Numbered from the stretch's first letter, positions 1 to 6,764 are shown. The stretch: DNA of 19,897 nucleotides from UBA6624 sp964517115 [NCBI: uncultured bacterium] (GCA_964517115.1 CAZFBE010000018.1:1-19897); one strand, 5' to 3'. Notes: generated by a model not told the origin, from the sequence alone. A program made the numbers and translations.

Positions 1-127
1 AACTTCCACCATTCCCGCTTATATTCCACGAACCATGATCAAAATCAGAACTTCCACAAGAACTTAAAAAGCACACAAGAACAAAAAATCCCAACTTTTG
101 AAAACTATCTGACAATCTATTATTCAT
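1..127 (-). CDS. Lipoprotein of unknown function, N-terminal fragment
   Basis: This reading frame is open to the left window edge, so only the first 42 residues are visible. It starts with ATG at 127, preceded by a strong ribosome binding site (GGGAGG, six bases upstream). The peptide has a short polar start, a hydrophobic core (GFFVLVCF) and a lipobox LSSC, which predicts lipid attachment at Cys24 and export to the periplasmic side of a membrane. The residues after the cysteine are rich in Gly and Ser, as is usual for a linker. It lies 32 bases downstream of the rmlD-like gene on the same strand and may share its transcript. The family cannot be assigned from this fragment. Confidence 0.7.
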   Translation of the reverse strand, partial: MNNRLSDSFQKLGFFVLVCFLSSCGSSDFDHGSWNISGNGGS

Positions 128-159
128 AAAAAACCTCCCACTCAAAACAAACAGCCAAC

Positions 160-996
160 CTAAAAATTGTACTTCAAATATAAATTCTTGAAAGAATCTT
201 CCCAATGAGGCATCTTTTCAAGCCCTAAATCTTTCCACCGGTCTTCAAGAAGGATTGACCTTTTAGGGCGTTTGGCAGACAATCCAAGACTTTCTGTAGA
301 AATTGGCTTGATCTCCGTCTTGATTGATTTAAGCTCCAATATCCTGGAAGCAAAATTAAACCAAGAAACATGCCCTTGTGAAGATACGTGAAAAATACCT
401 TCTGCATTTATTTTCATTAATTCGAAAATTCTTTCAGAGAAATCGAAAACATGTGTCGGTGATCCAATTTGATCATCAACAACATTTATTTTTTTGTTCC
501 TTCGTGCAGCCTGAATTATCTTTTCGGGAAAATGGTTGGGGCCAATTCCATACAGCCAGGAAGTTCTTGCAATAATTGCTCCAGGAACCCTCTGAACCTC
601 AACCTCTCCAAGCATTTTTGTTTTTCCATAAAAATTTACTGGATTTACCTTGTCTGAAAATCTATAATTTCCAGCATTACCGTCAAAAACATAATCTGTT
701 GAAGGATAAACTAATTTCACATTGTTCCGAATGCACCATTCAGAAAGCTGCCCCACGGAGAAAGAATTTATTGCCAAGGCTAGCCCTTGATCCTCCTCAG
801 CCTTGTCTACAAAAGTATAGGCAGATGCAATAAGGACGTGCGTGGGTCTAAATTCATCAAGCCGCTCAAAAGAAAGTGCTTTTTGCATGGGGAATTCTTT
901 TCTCGAAAAACTAACATATTTTATTTTTTTTATTTGTGCACAAGCTTGTGCAGCCTGTGCTAACTGCCCATACTTTCCTATTATTGCCAATCTCAT
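160..996 (-). CDS. rfbD: dTDP-4-dehydrorhamnose reductase (RmlD/RfbD family)
   Basis: An extended short-chain dehydrogenase of 278 residues, close to the usual RmlD length. It would reduce dTDP-4-dehydro-L-rhamnose to dTDP-L-rhamnose with NAD(P)H, supplying rhamnose for surface polysaccharide. Visible signatures are an N-terminal dinucleotide-binding strand and loop (GKYGQL, 7-12), ASAYTFVDKAEED (the family's AAYTAVDKAE block), YPSTDYVFDG at 97-106 and the catalytic YxxxK at Tyr123/Lys127. No rfbA, rfbB or rfbC lies in the window, so the donor sugar pathway would be encoded elsewhere. A related NDP-sugar 4-reductase with another substrate remains possible. The ATG start has no clear Shine-Dalgarno. 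The gene diverges from the lpxC chain, with only 38 bases between the two start codons. Confidence 0.85.
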   Translation of the reverse strand: MRLAIIGKYGQLAQAAQACAQIKKIKYVSFSRKEFPMQKALSFERLDEFRPTHVLIASAYTFVDKAEEDQGLALAINSFSVGQLSEWCIRNNVKLVYPSTDYVFDGNAGNYRFSDKVNPVNFYGKTKMLGEVEVQRVPGAIIARTSWLYGIGPNHFPEKIIQAARRNKKINVVDDQIGSPTHVFDFSERIFELMKINAEGIFHVSSQGHVSWFNFASRILELKSIKTEIKPISTESLGLSAKRPKRSILLEDRWKDLGLEKMPHWEDSFKNLYLKYNF

Positions 997-1034
997 ATTC
1001 AGTTGTTTTATGTTATCCTTTATTCACTAAGTAT

Positions 1035-1304
1035 ATGAAGAGTTTGTTTGAAATTTTCAGGAATTTGTCTTGGGGATGGCCAAGAGAATGGGAAGAATTG
1101 TTAATTATTATTGTTTTAGGGTTGCTTTTAACAATTGTTTATAGAACCTCGAAAATTTTTATGAAATTAACGATTGGGCTAACAGTTGTAGGCCTGATAG
1201 CACTTCTTGTTTACTCTTTCATACAGGAAAAAAGTCTTAAAGACAGTCCGATAAATTCAATTCCGGAAATCGGTTTTGAAAATAAAAATCAAGACTCCGA
1301 ATGA
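1035..1304 (+). CDS. Small two-helix membrane protein upstream of lpxC
   Basis: An 89-residue protein of no family I recognise. I chose the ATG at 1035 over the more distant in-frame ATG at 936 because the earlier one lies inside the divergent rfbD gene and adds only low-complexity residues. The N-terminus is aromatic and amphipathic (WGWPREWEE). Two hydrophobic segments follow, roughly residues 22-36 and 45-62, and the tail is polar and acidic. The stop codon overlaps the lpxC start in ATGA, so translation of the two is probably coupled. This suggests an envelope-related role but gives no mechanism. Confidence 0.65.
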   Translation: MKSLFEIFRNLSWGWPREWEELLIIIVLGLLLTIVYRTSKIFMKLTIGLTVVGLIALLVYSFIQEKSLKDSPINSIPEIGFENKNQDSE

Positions 1305-2086
1305 AAAGAAAAACAATTCGAAAAAACATTTCCGCTAGCGGGCTCGGTGTTTTTGGTGGCAAGAACATAAATGTAAAGATATCTCCTCATGATCAAGGAA
1401 TTGTTTTTTCAAACCAAAACAAAACCGTCAAGCTGGGCGAAAACTGGAAGCACTCTCATCGATGTTCGTGTGTTTTCAATGAAAAAATTGAAATTAAAAT
1501 GACTGAACATTTTCTTGCTGCAGCAAGGCTATGGGGCTTAACTGACGCATTTATTGAACTTGATTTCCCTGAATTTCCACTCCTTGATGGGGGCGGAATT
1601 TCCTGGTTTAAACTCTTTGAAAAAACCGGCATGAAAGAACTTGCCCAAGATGTTGATGTTTATATTCCCAAAAAAACCATCATTTACGAACAAGACGACA
1701 TTCTTCTATGCTGGAGGCCATCTAAAAAATTACGATTCACGATTCTTTACCATCATCTAGATCCAAGAATTCCTGTTTATTATGAAAGTTTTGACATGTC
1801 AAAAGAAAATGACAGAAATGTTGTTTTGAATGCAAAAACTTTCATTTTTCAAGAAGAAATATCGAAACTTGTGGAACTAGGAACAATTAACGAAAATTCC
1901 GAAAAAATTTCGGATTCGGTCAACATAATCAAAGAGCCCCCTGTTGGTATCTCAATACCGGCTCACAAATGTTTAGATTTGATAGGAGATATCTATCTTT
2001 CCGGCAAGATGTTTTTTGGAGATTTCTTAAGTGTTAGGGGTGGGCATTTCGCAAATCAAAAATTATTAGAAAAAGCATTCAAATAG
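1301..2086 (+). CDS. lpxC: UDP-3-O-acyl-N-acetylglucosamine deacetylase (LpxC)
   Basis: The zinc-dependent enzyme of the committed step of lipid A synthesis, deacetylating UDP-3-O-acyl-GlcNAc in the cytoplasm. The first zinc His is in MTEHFLAA (His70, preceded by Glu69). A FPEFPLLDGG block follows, then KTFIF, whose Thr180 matches the catalytic Thr region. HKCLDLIGD supplies His222 and Asp226, and RGGHFAN supplies the general-acid His249. The 4- and 27-residue spacings from His222 equal those of E. coli LpxC (His238, Asp242, His265). At 261 residues it is shorter than the usual 300 or so; the reductions fall in the N-terminal half and in the insert regions. It overlaps the preceding membrane-protein gene and is followed after 22 bases by another small membrane-protein gene. 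Confidence 0.93.
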   Translation: MKRKTIRKNISASGLGVFGGKNINVKISPHDQGIVFSNQNKTVKLGENWKHSHRCSCVFNEKIEIKMTEHFLAAARLWGLTDAFIELDFPEFPLLDGGGISWFKLFEKTGMKELAQDVDVYIPKKTIIYEQDDILLCWRPSKKLRFTILYHHLDPRIPVYYESFDMSKENDRNVVLNAKTFIFQEEISKLVELGTINENSEKISDSVNIIKEPPVGISIPAHKCLDLIGDIYLSGKMFFGDFLSVRGGHFANQKLLEKAFK

Positions 2087-2108
2087 TCATCTAGAATTAC
2101 TCAGTACA

Positions 2109-2276
2109 ATGAACAATCAATTAGTTTTTCCAACAATCTTGCTTGTTTCTTTCGTCTTGCTCCTTTGGATTGGAATGAGGTCGTTAAGGCCAAGAAGAAC
2201 AACTCGTGGTTTAAAAAGAAAAAAATTGAAAAATGAAATTGATAGTATCTTGAAAAAAAATAAGGATGGTTTTTAA
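2109..2276 (+). CDS. 55-residue single-pass basic membrane peptide
   Basis: A short open frame fills the gap between lpxC and purE. It has a hydrophobic segment at about residues 5-22 (from LVFPTILL to LLWIG), followed by a strongly basic, Arg/Lys-rich cytoplasmic tail ending in KDGF. This is a single-anchor topology with a positively charged inside. It starts with ATG at 2109 and ends one base before the preferred purE start. I know no family for it. Its position within a tightly packed chain, clean frame and sensible topology support a real gene, although it is short enough that chance cannot be excluded. Confidence 0.55.
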   Translation: MNNQLVFPTILLVSFVLLLWIGMRSLRPRRTTRGLKRKKLKNEIDSILKKNKDGF

Positions 2277-2277
2277 A

Positions 2278-2724
2278 ATGATTGGAATAGTATTAGGTTC
2301 ACCTTCGGATAAAAGTGTTGCTGACAAAGGTATAGCAATTCTTGAGGAATTGGAAGTTCCTCATAAGTTATTCATTCTTTCTGCACACAGGACTCCCGAC
2401 TTGCTTGAAAAAGCAATCAATGAAAATGATGACATAAAAGTTTGGATCGGCTTTGCAGGACTTGCTGCACATTTGTGTGGTGTTATAGCCTCCCATACAA
2501 CAAAACCTGTTATTGGCGTTCCTGTTGCTTCTGGCTCTCTTGCGGGGATGGATTCACTTTTGGCAATGGTTCAAATGCCTCCTGGGATACCTGTTGGTGT
2601 TGTTGGGATAAACAATGCAAAAAATGGGATGCTTTTAGCATGTCAGATATTGGGCATTGAAGATTCGACAATCTCAGAAAAGGTAAAAAACCAAAGACTC
2701 GAATCTAGAAAAAAATATGGTTGA
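2278..2724 (+). CDS. purE: N5-carboxyaminoimidazole ribonucleotide mutase (PurE, class I)
   Basis: A purine-biosynthesis enzyme that moves the carboxylate of N5-CAIR to carbon 4, giving CAIR. Family signatures are the phosphate loop GSPSD, SAHRTPD with the catalytic His37, the Gly/Ala-rich GFAGLAAHLCGV loop, KPVIGVPV and VQMPPGIPVG. The pattern matches the bacterial class I enzyme (partner PurK) rather than the class II AIR carboxylase, which carries SAHKT. No purK is in the window. I prefer the ATG at 2278 because an AAGGA motif lies about 11 bases upstream and the start then falls just after the preceding stop. An in-frame ATG at 2266 would add four residues. The 3' end overlaps the next gene by 8 bases. 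Confidence 0.93.
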   Translation: MIGIVLGSPSDKSVADKGIAILEELEVPHKLFILSAHRTPDLLEKAINENDDIKVWIGFAGLAAHLCGVIASHTTKPVIGVPVASGSLAGMDSLLAMVQMPPGIPVGVVGINNAKNGMLLACQILGIEDSTISEKVKNQRLESRKKYG

Positions 2725-3259
2725 TAAATCGAACGATCGAATCTCCCTAAGGGTTGCTTACCTTATAACGGGGATTCATGCTGTACCTGGTTCAAATTTA
2801 CTTCTTCTTGAATCTAGTGATGAACCTGAATCTGTTATTCCTATAGTTATTGGACATCGTGAAGCAGAAGCTGTTAGAGAGGGGTTAACTCACAACTTCA
2901 AAGAGAGACCTTCTCCTTATGATCTTTTTGTAAGTTTGGTTGAAGTTGCTGATCATGAAGTTGTAGAGGTTTTGATAGACAAAGTAAAAAAAGGTGCGTA
3001 TCATGCAAAAATCACGCTTGTCATAAATGGGAAAAATATCCAATTAGACAGTCGTACCAGTGATGCAATATCGATTGCATTGAGAACTCATTCTCCATTT
3101 TTCACAACTCGAGAGGTTTTTGAGCTGACAAGAAGAGATAAGTCTCAATATGAAGCATTGATAAACAAACAACCTGAATCTCAGAACAAAGAAAATGAAG
3201 GCGATGATTTTAAAGATTTTCTAGATGAGGCCAATCTTGAAGAACTTCAAGAAGAGTAA
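2717..3259 (+). CDS. Bifunctional nuclease-domain (DUF151) protein
   Basis: A 180-residue protein with a DUF151/BFN domain over about residues 8-140. Recognisable blocks are IPIVIGHREAEAVREGL, SPYDLFVSLVE, the alternating strand region KGAYHAKITLVINGK, and the hallmark LDSRTSDAISIALRTHSPFF. Members include plant BFN proteins reported as RNase/DNase and many uncharacterised bacterial homologues. The molecular role here is therefore uncertain, with nucleic-acid cleavage only a family-level suggestion. The C-terminal 40 residues are acidic and probably disordered. The gene overlaps purE by 8 bases, so the two are likely co-translated. Confidence 0.85.
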   Translation: MVDKSNDRISLRVAYLITGIHAVPGSNLLLLESSDEPESVIPIVIGHREAEAVREGLTHNFKERPSPYDLFVSLVEVADHEVVEVLIDKVKKGAYHAKITLVINGKNIQLDSRTSDAISIALRTHSPFFTTREVFELTRRDKSQYEALINKQPESQNKENEGDDFKDFLDEANLEELQEE

Positions 3260-3265
3260 TGAAAA

Positions 3266-3355
3266 CGGAGAGAGTGGGATTCGAACCCACGAAGCAGGTC
3301 ATCCCCGCTCACTCGCTTAGCAGGCGAGCCCATTCGTCCACTCTGGCATCTCTCC
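3266..3355 (-). tRNA. tRNA-Ser (anticodon GCU)
   Basis: On the minus strand the sequence folds as a class II tRNA of 90 nt. The acceptor GGAGAGA pairs with TCTCTCC, the discriminator is G, and there is a D-arm with GAGTGG. The anticodon stem CGCCT/AGGCG-type arrangement displays GCT. The long variable arm contains GCGGGGATGACCTG, and the T-arm is GTGGGTTCGAATCCCAC. The long variable arm and G73 are serine identity features. The 3' CCA is not encoded. It would read AGC and AGU codons. Confidence 0.96.
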
Positions 3356-3361
3356 AAAAAA

Positions 3362-3907
3362 TTAAGAACTTAAACCATTTACAAATTTAGGAAAAGATTC
3401 AACAAAATCATCTATCCTTTCAGGAATCGGCGCGAGAAGCCCTTCGTCTCTTTTTCCATCTTTACCCCAATGCTCATTTGCCGCAAAAACAACTTGTGGA
3501 TAAGGGATTGAACGAACCTCAAAAGATAAAATTTTCTGTAAATCTTCAACAGCCATATACGACATTGTTCCCCCTGAGGCGGCTACAATCCCGAAAGGCT
3601 TATTGCTCATCCCCCCACAACAAATATCAATAAAATTCTTAAAAACACCACTAATTGAATAACAGTAAACAGCCATCCCAAAGATATAAGCATCAGCATC
3701 TTTTATTTTTTCATCCAATTTAACAGCATTCTCTCCATAAGAGGAAAGGGGGTGCCTTCCATCGCAAAAAGGCAACTCATAATCTCTAAGATCAACAAGC
3801 TCTACTGAGACAGTGGATGATTCCATTTTCTGCTTAACGATATTTAAAATCTTTCTACTTCTAGAACTCTCGCTCAGGGATGTTGAAACTAATAAAACCT
3901 TTTTCAC
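3362..3907 (-). CDS. NAD(P)H-dependent FMN reductase (flavodoxin fold)
   Basis: A 181-residue flavodoxin-like reductase of the FMN_red family. It has an N-terminal strand and loop with STSLSESSRS for FMN phosphate binding. The middle block AVYCYSISGVFKNFIDI corresponds to the family's PxYxxSxxGxLKNxID segment, and KPFGIVAASGG is the second flavin loop. It would reduce FMN or use bound FMN to reduce a small substrate in the cytosol. Its start overlaps the end of the ferredoxin gene by 4 bases (3904-3907). The pair is co-transcribed, and the ferredoxin may be its redox partner; that is inference. The substrate cannot be named. Confidence 0.85.
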   Translation of the reverse strand: MKKVLLVSTSLSESSRSRKILNIVKQKMESSTVSVELVDLRDYELPFCDGRHPLSSYGENAVKLDEKIKDADAYIFGMAVYCYSISGVFKNFIDICCGGMSNKPFGIVAASGGTMSYMAVEDLQKILSFEVRSIPYPQVVFAANEHWGKDGKRDEGLLAPIPERIDDFVESFPKFVNGLSS

Positions 3908-4245
3908 TTAAAAACCGTGTCTCCTTCTTCTTCTTTTTTTTCTGAAGAAACGCTTTCAAACTCGACTTCAATTTCTCCATCCTTGACAACAACGCATTGG
4001 CAAGAAAGGCGGACATCCCCACGAACAGCCTTCATCTCAAGTCTTTCTTGCTCATGTTCCATTTTTTGGCTTACAAAGCTTGTCCCAGTTTTAATCTTGC
4101 AAGCACAAGTAGTACACCTGCAATTAAATCCGCAAGCATGTTTGATATCCAAACCATTATTAATTCCAAATTGAGCAAGACTTTCGCCAACTGGAACCTC
4201 GAGAACGGTTTTTTTGCCATTCATTAAATAAATCACCTTCGCCAT
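3904..4245 (-). CDS. 2Fe-2S ferredoxin (adrenodoxin/Isc type)
   Basis: A 113-residue plant/adrenodoxin-fold ferredoxin. The cluster motif C-x5-C-x2-C is met by Cys38, Cys44 and Cys47, with the fourth ligand Cys82 in RLSCQ. Three further cysteines (42, 49, 84) sit beside the ligands, which is unusual. The C-terminal 15 residues are highly acidic and rich in Glu/Lys. It is the first gene of a two-gene unit with the FMN reductase. Only a weak ribosome binding site precedes the ATG, and a good promoter match ends nine bases upstream, so the messenger may be nearly leaderless. The electron partners are unknown. Confidence 0.88.
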   Translation of the reverse strand: MAKVIYLMNGKKTVLEVPVGESLAQFGINNGLDIKHACGFNCRCTTCACKIKTGTSFVSQKMEHEQERLEMKAVRGDVRLSCQCVVVKDGEIEVEFESVSSEKKEEEGDTVFK

Positions 4246-4253
4246 GAGAACCT

Positions 4254-4281
4254 ATTGTATAAGAGTTAGAATTTTTTTCAA
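4254..4281 (-). promoter_or_regulatory. Putative sigma-70-type promoter of the ferredoxin gene
   Basis: On the minus strand a TTGAAA -35 element (4281-4276) and a TACAAT -10 element (4259-4254) are separated by 16 bases. The expected start point falls within about two bases of the ferredoxin ATG at 4245, which would give a nearly leaderless transcript. The match is by eye only. Confidence 0.4.
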
Positions 4282-4289
4282 TTAGACAA

Positions 4290-4382
4290 GGAGAGTTGGC
4301 CGAGTGGACGAAGGCGCACGCTTGGAAAGCGTGTATGCGGGGATGACCTGTATCGTGGGTTCGAATCCCACACTCTCCGCCA
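4290..4382 (+). tRNA. tRNA-Ser (anticodon GGA), CCA encoded
   Basis: Acceptor GGAGAGT pairs with ACTCTCC, the discriminator is G at 4379, and CCA is encoded at 4380-4382. The anticodon arm CACGC-TTGGAAA-GCGTG displays GGA. The long variable arm contains GCGGGGATGACCTG, a core identical to the tRNA-Ser(GCU) at 3266. The T-arm is GTGGGTTCGAATCCCAC. It reads UCC and UCU codons. It is the only one of the three serine tRNAs here with a templated CCA, and it lies between two leftward genes while pointing right. Confidence 0.96.
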
Positions 4383-4396
4383 CCCCTTGGGTAAAG

Positions 4397-4927
4397 TTAA
4401 TTTCTGTCTGGGTTCCCAATAAAAGACCTTGTCCATTTGAAATTTGAATCTTTTTTTGATATTGTACGAACCCACATCTCAACACCATCCAATGAAAAAA
4501 CTTCTCTTGAATCGGCCTCCGCAACAATCCAAACGTCAGAATCGAGCTCTGTTTCTAGTTGGTTTTTTACCCATGAAGCACAACCTAGGAGATATTTAAA
4601 TTTTAGATTTTTTTTTGAAAAAAATTTGGACTTTAATTTCGAAGAAAAAGCCCCTTGTCCATAATACAAGCCTGTTTTTATTTTTTGGAAATCAAAATTC
4701 TTTTCACTTGAAAGAATCCAAAATAAATCCTTTTCTACAGGGCCTCCTTCAAAAACAAAAAAGTTTTTCACCTCTGATTTTTCCAATGAACCTATTGGCC
4801 TGTTTAAGATAAACCCCATAGCCCCTTTTTCATCATGCTCAACAATCAAAACCACAGAACCGTTAAAGTTTGGATCCTCTAATTTTGGATTTGAAATTAA
4901 AAATTTTCCTTTTAAATTGGCCTTCAC
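4397..4927 (-). CDS. YqgE/AlgH family protein (UPF0301)
   Basis: A 176-residue protein matching the YqgE/AlgH family. Visible blocks are GKFLISNPKLEDPNF near the N-terminus, VVLIVEHDEKGAMGFILNRP, FVFEGGPVEKD, and LGCASWVKNQLETELDSDVW. The family is widespread and was linked to alginate regulation in Pseudomonas, but its biochemical role is unclear. The start is GTG: an in-frame stop lies six codons upstream with no ATG between. Only a weak AGGA lies upstream. It is flanked by tRNA-Ser(GGA) and diverges from the folate cluster, 36 bases away. Confidence 0.87.
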   Translation of the reverse strand: MKANLKGKFLISNPKLEDPNFNGSVVLIVEHDEKGAMGFILNRPIGSLEKSEVKNFFVFEGGPVEKDLFWILSSEKNFDFQKIKTGLYYGQGAFSSKLKSKFFSKKNLKFKYLLGCASWVKNQLETELDSDVWIVAEADSREVFSLDGVEMWVRTISKKDSNFKWTRSFIGNPDRN

Positions 4928-4963
4928 TTGTTCATATGAATCCTAGAATGATTATTTAAGAGA

Positions 4964-5668
4964 ATGAAAAATAAAACAGTTTTAATCACAGGCGCAGCAA
5001 CCAGGGTTGGGGCAAGTGTTGCAAAAAAATTGTCAGATTTGGGAATGAATGTTATTGTTCATTACAACAAAAGCAAAGAAGAAGCTGATGTTCTTTCTGA
5101 GGACTATCAAATCAAAACAATCTATTGCGATTTTTCAAAAATTGAATTAATAAAAAAATTTTTTCAAGAGGTTCAAGAAAGATTTGGGGATATCGATATC
5201 CTTATACACAATGCAAGTCATTTTCAAAATGGAGATATTCAAAACACTACGATAAAAAGCTGGAGAGCCCATATGGACATCAACCTCACAACCCCTTTCA
5301 TCCTGACTCAGTCTTTTTTAAAAAAATCAAAACAAAAAGAAAAAAGAATAATAGGCATGGTTGATAGAAGAGCCTTGAATCCTGGCAAAAAACATCTAGC
5401 ATACACTGTGAGCGAATCTGGCCTTGTTTCATTGCTTGAAATTGTTTCTAATACCCATAAGAATGTTACAACTGGCCTTGTAGTTATGGGCCCCATACTC
5501 CCTCCAAAATCAGGTACCCTAGAGGAATTTTGTGAACAAGTTGAAAAATCTCCTGACGGAAAAGCTGGGACTTTAGAAGATGTAAGTTCAGCAATAATCG
5601 ACATAATCAAATCTAAAAATGACAAAATAAAAATAGCTGTGGCATGTAAAATTGACACTCAGAAATGA
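4964..5668 (+). CDS. Pteridine-reductase-like SDR (FolM/PTR1 type)
   Basis: A 234-residue short-chain dehydrogenase, probably an NADPH-dependent reductase of dihydrofolate or dihydropterins. The TGxxxRxG cofactor motif (Thr9, Arg14, Gly16) marks the PTR1/FolM subgroup, and NAS is at 83-85. Asp134 in GMVD and Tyr147 are spaced 13 apart, as are the catalytic Asp181 and Tyr194 of Leishmania PTR1. The expected catalytic Lys four residues after Tyr147 is Glu151 (codon GAA, 5414-5416), so the YxxxK motif is broken. It overlaps folB in ATGA and folB overlaps folK, which makes a folate/pterin role likely. It could be a DHFR substitute, a pterin reductase or a degenerate regulatory protein. Confidence 0.8.
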   Translation: MKNKTVLITGAATRVGASVAKKLSDLGMNVIVHYNKSKEEADVLSEDYQIKTIYCDFSKIELIKKFFQEVQERFGDIDILIHNASHFQNGDIQNTTIKSWRAHMDINLTTPFILTQSFLKKSKQKEKRIIGMVDRRALNPGKKHLAYTVSESGLVSLLEIVSNTHKNVTTGLVVMGPILPPKSGTLEEFCEQVEKSPDGKAGTLEDVSSAIIDIIKSKNDKIKIAVACKIDTQK

Positions 5669-6015
5669 AAGATAAAATTTGTGTTGGAGGAGTATCCCTC
5701 AGAATGGTAATTGGGATAGAGGATTGGGAGAGAAAAGACAAACAGGAAATCATGCTTGGTTATGAATTTGAATGCGATTTGTCAAGAGCTGGACAATCAG
5801 ACAAGATTGAAGAGACTGTCGACTACAAGGTAGTAAATAAGAAAATTTTGAAACTACAAGATCTTGAAAATATAAAAACAATAGAAAGATTGGCTCAGTT
5901 GGTAAGTGAAGCGATTTTAGAAAATTCAAAAATATCAAGCACGACAGTCACTGTCACAAAAATGGGTGCATTGAGGTGGTCAGATAGCGTAACGGTTCAA
6001 ATCAAAAGGCCTTAA
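5665..6015 (+). CDS. folB: Dihydroneopterin aldolase (FolB)
   Basis: A 116-residue enzyme of folate biosynthesis that splits 7,8-dihydroneopterin into 6-hydroxymethyl-dihydropterin and glycolaldehyde. It aligns by eye with E. coli FolB: VIGIEDWERKDKQ with catalytic-site Glu22, SDKIEETVDYKVV with the conserved Tyr54, the IERLA block with Glu74, and VTKMGAL with the catalytic Lys99 (KPGA in most homologues). The start overlaps the upstream SDR gene by 4 bases and its stop overlaps the folK start in TAATG, so the three are translationally coupled. Its product is the FolK substrate. Confidence 0.92.
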   Translation: MKDKICVGGVSLRMVIGIEDWERKDKQEIMLGYEFECDLSRAGQSDKIEETVDYKVVNKKILKLQDLENIKTIERLAQLVSEAILENSKISSTTVTVTKMGALRWSDSVTVQIKRP

Positions 6016-6473
6016 TGTCCATCCTCATAATATTGCTCGGAACAAATATAAATCCAGAATATTGGACAGAAGAAGTAGTTAAAATTTTAGAAAAACACTG
6101 CACCCTGGAGAAGGTTGGAAGATCTTGGAGAACAAAAGCAGAAGGCCCCAATAAGGCTCCTGACTTTATTAACAGGGCAATAAAAGTATCGGCAAAAATG
6201 ACCTTTAATGAATGGAAAACACTATTGAGAAAGATTGAAGATAACTCGGGTAGAAAAAGATCTGAAGACCCCAATGAGCCCAGAACATTAGATCTAGACA
6301 TTGTTTGGTTCAATAATAAATGGATTGAAAACCCAGGACTAAAAAGACCTTATGGAATACTCCCCCTTGCCGATGTTTCGGAAGGCTTAAAGGGCCCTGA
6401 AAATGAAAATTTTAAACAGTTATCTAGTAAATTAAGAAATCACCCTTCTATAATTGGCATCTACAAAAACTAA
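6015..6473 (+). CDS. folK: 6-hydroxymethyl-dihydropterin pyrophosphokinase (FolK)
   Basis: A 152-residue enzyme that transfers pyrophosphate from ATP to 6-hydroxymethyl-dihydropterin, the step after FolB. Signatures are the N-terminal LLGTNIN (family GSN/GTN), RSWRTKAEG, PDFINRAIKV, and the diagnostic NEPRTLDLDIVWF with magnesium ligands Asp93 and Asp95. The C-terminal LPLADV motif is also present. The usual HPR segment before it is changed to KRPYGI. The stop codon overlaps, tail to tail, with that of the FmdB-type gene on the other strand, leaving no room for a separate terminator. folP is not in the window. Confidence 0.93.
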   Translation: MSILIILLGTNINPEYWTEEVVKILEKHCTLEKVGRSWRTKAEGPNKAPDFINRAIKVSAKMTFNEWKTLLRKIEDNSGRKRSEDPNEPRTLDLDIVWFNNKWIENPGLKRPYGILPLADVSEGLKGPENENFKQLSSKLRNHPSIIGIYKN

Positions 6474-6739
6474 GCTTCTCTTTTGTAGCCTTTTGACGTT
6501 TTTTTGTATTTCTTTAACCCCATCCTTCTTAGATCCTGGTTTGTTTGTGAATAGTTCATTCTTCTTTCTGTTGTATATTTTTTTGCCTGCCTTCCAAAAA
6601 CCTTCTCAACTTTTGAATCACATTTTGGGCATGTTTCAATCACCTTGTCTTTAACTGACTGGATTACCTCGAAACCCTCTTCATTACAATAATCACAAGA
6701 TTTTTTTGAAATGCTTACATATTTATACAAAGGATTCAT
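6470..6739 (-). CDS. FmdB-type zinc-ribbon protein
   Basis: An 89-residue protein. Its N-terminal half is a FmdB/CxxC zinc ribbon: YKY start, zinc Cys pairs at 15/18 and 37/40, and FEVIQSVKDKVIETCPKC, matching the family block FEVLQSMSDxxLxxCPxC. The rest is a basic, Lys/Arg/Tyr-rich tail likely to be disordered or to bind nucleic acid. Members were named as putative regulators of formamidase/acetamidase genes, but the general function is unknown. It converges on folK with overlapping stop codons and diverges from wecB, 25 bases away. Confidence 0.85.
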   Translation of the reverse strand: MNPLYKYVSISKKSCDYCNEEGFEVIQSVKDKVIETCPKCDSKVEKVFGRQAKKYTTERRMNYSQTNQDLRRMGLKKYKKTSKGYKREA

Positions 6740-6764
6740 ATGATAAATTCTAGGATTATATTTA

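Noticed and set aside
1889-1918. Inverted repeat CCGAAA-AAA-TTTCGG that could form a hairpin
   Set aside because: It lies inside the lpxC coding region, has only a short stem and no T-tract, and the encoded residues are ordinary for the insert.
2442-2660. Cys/Trp-rich open frame on the plus strand
   Set aside because: It overlaps purE in another frame, has no ribosome site, and its composition is an artefact of the shadow frame.
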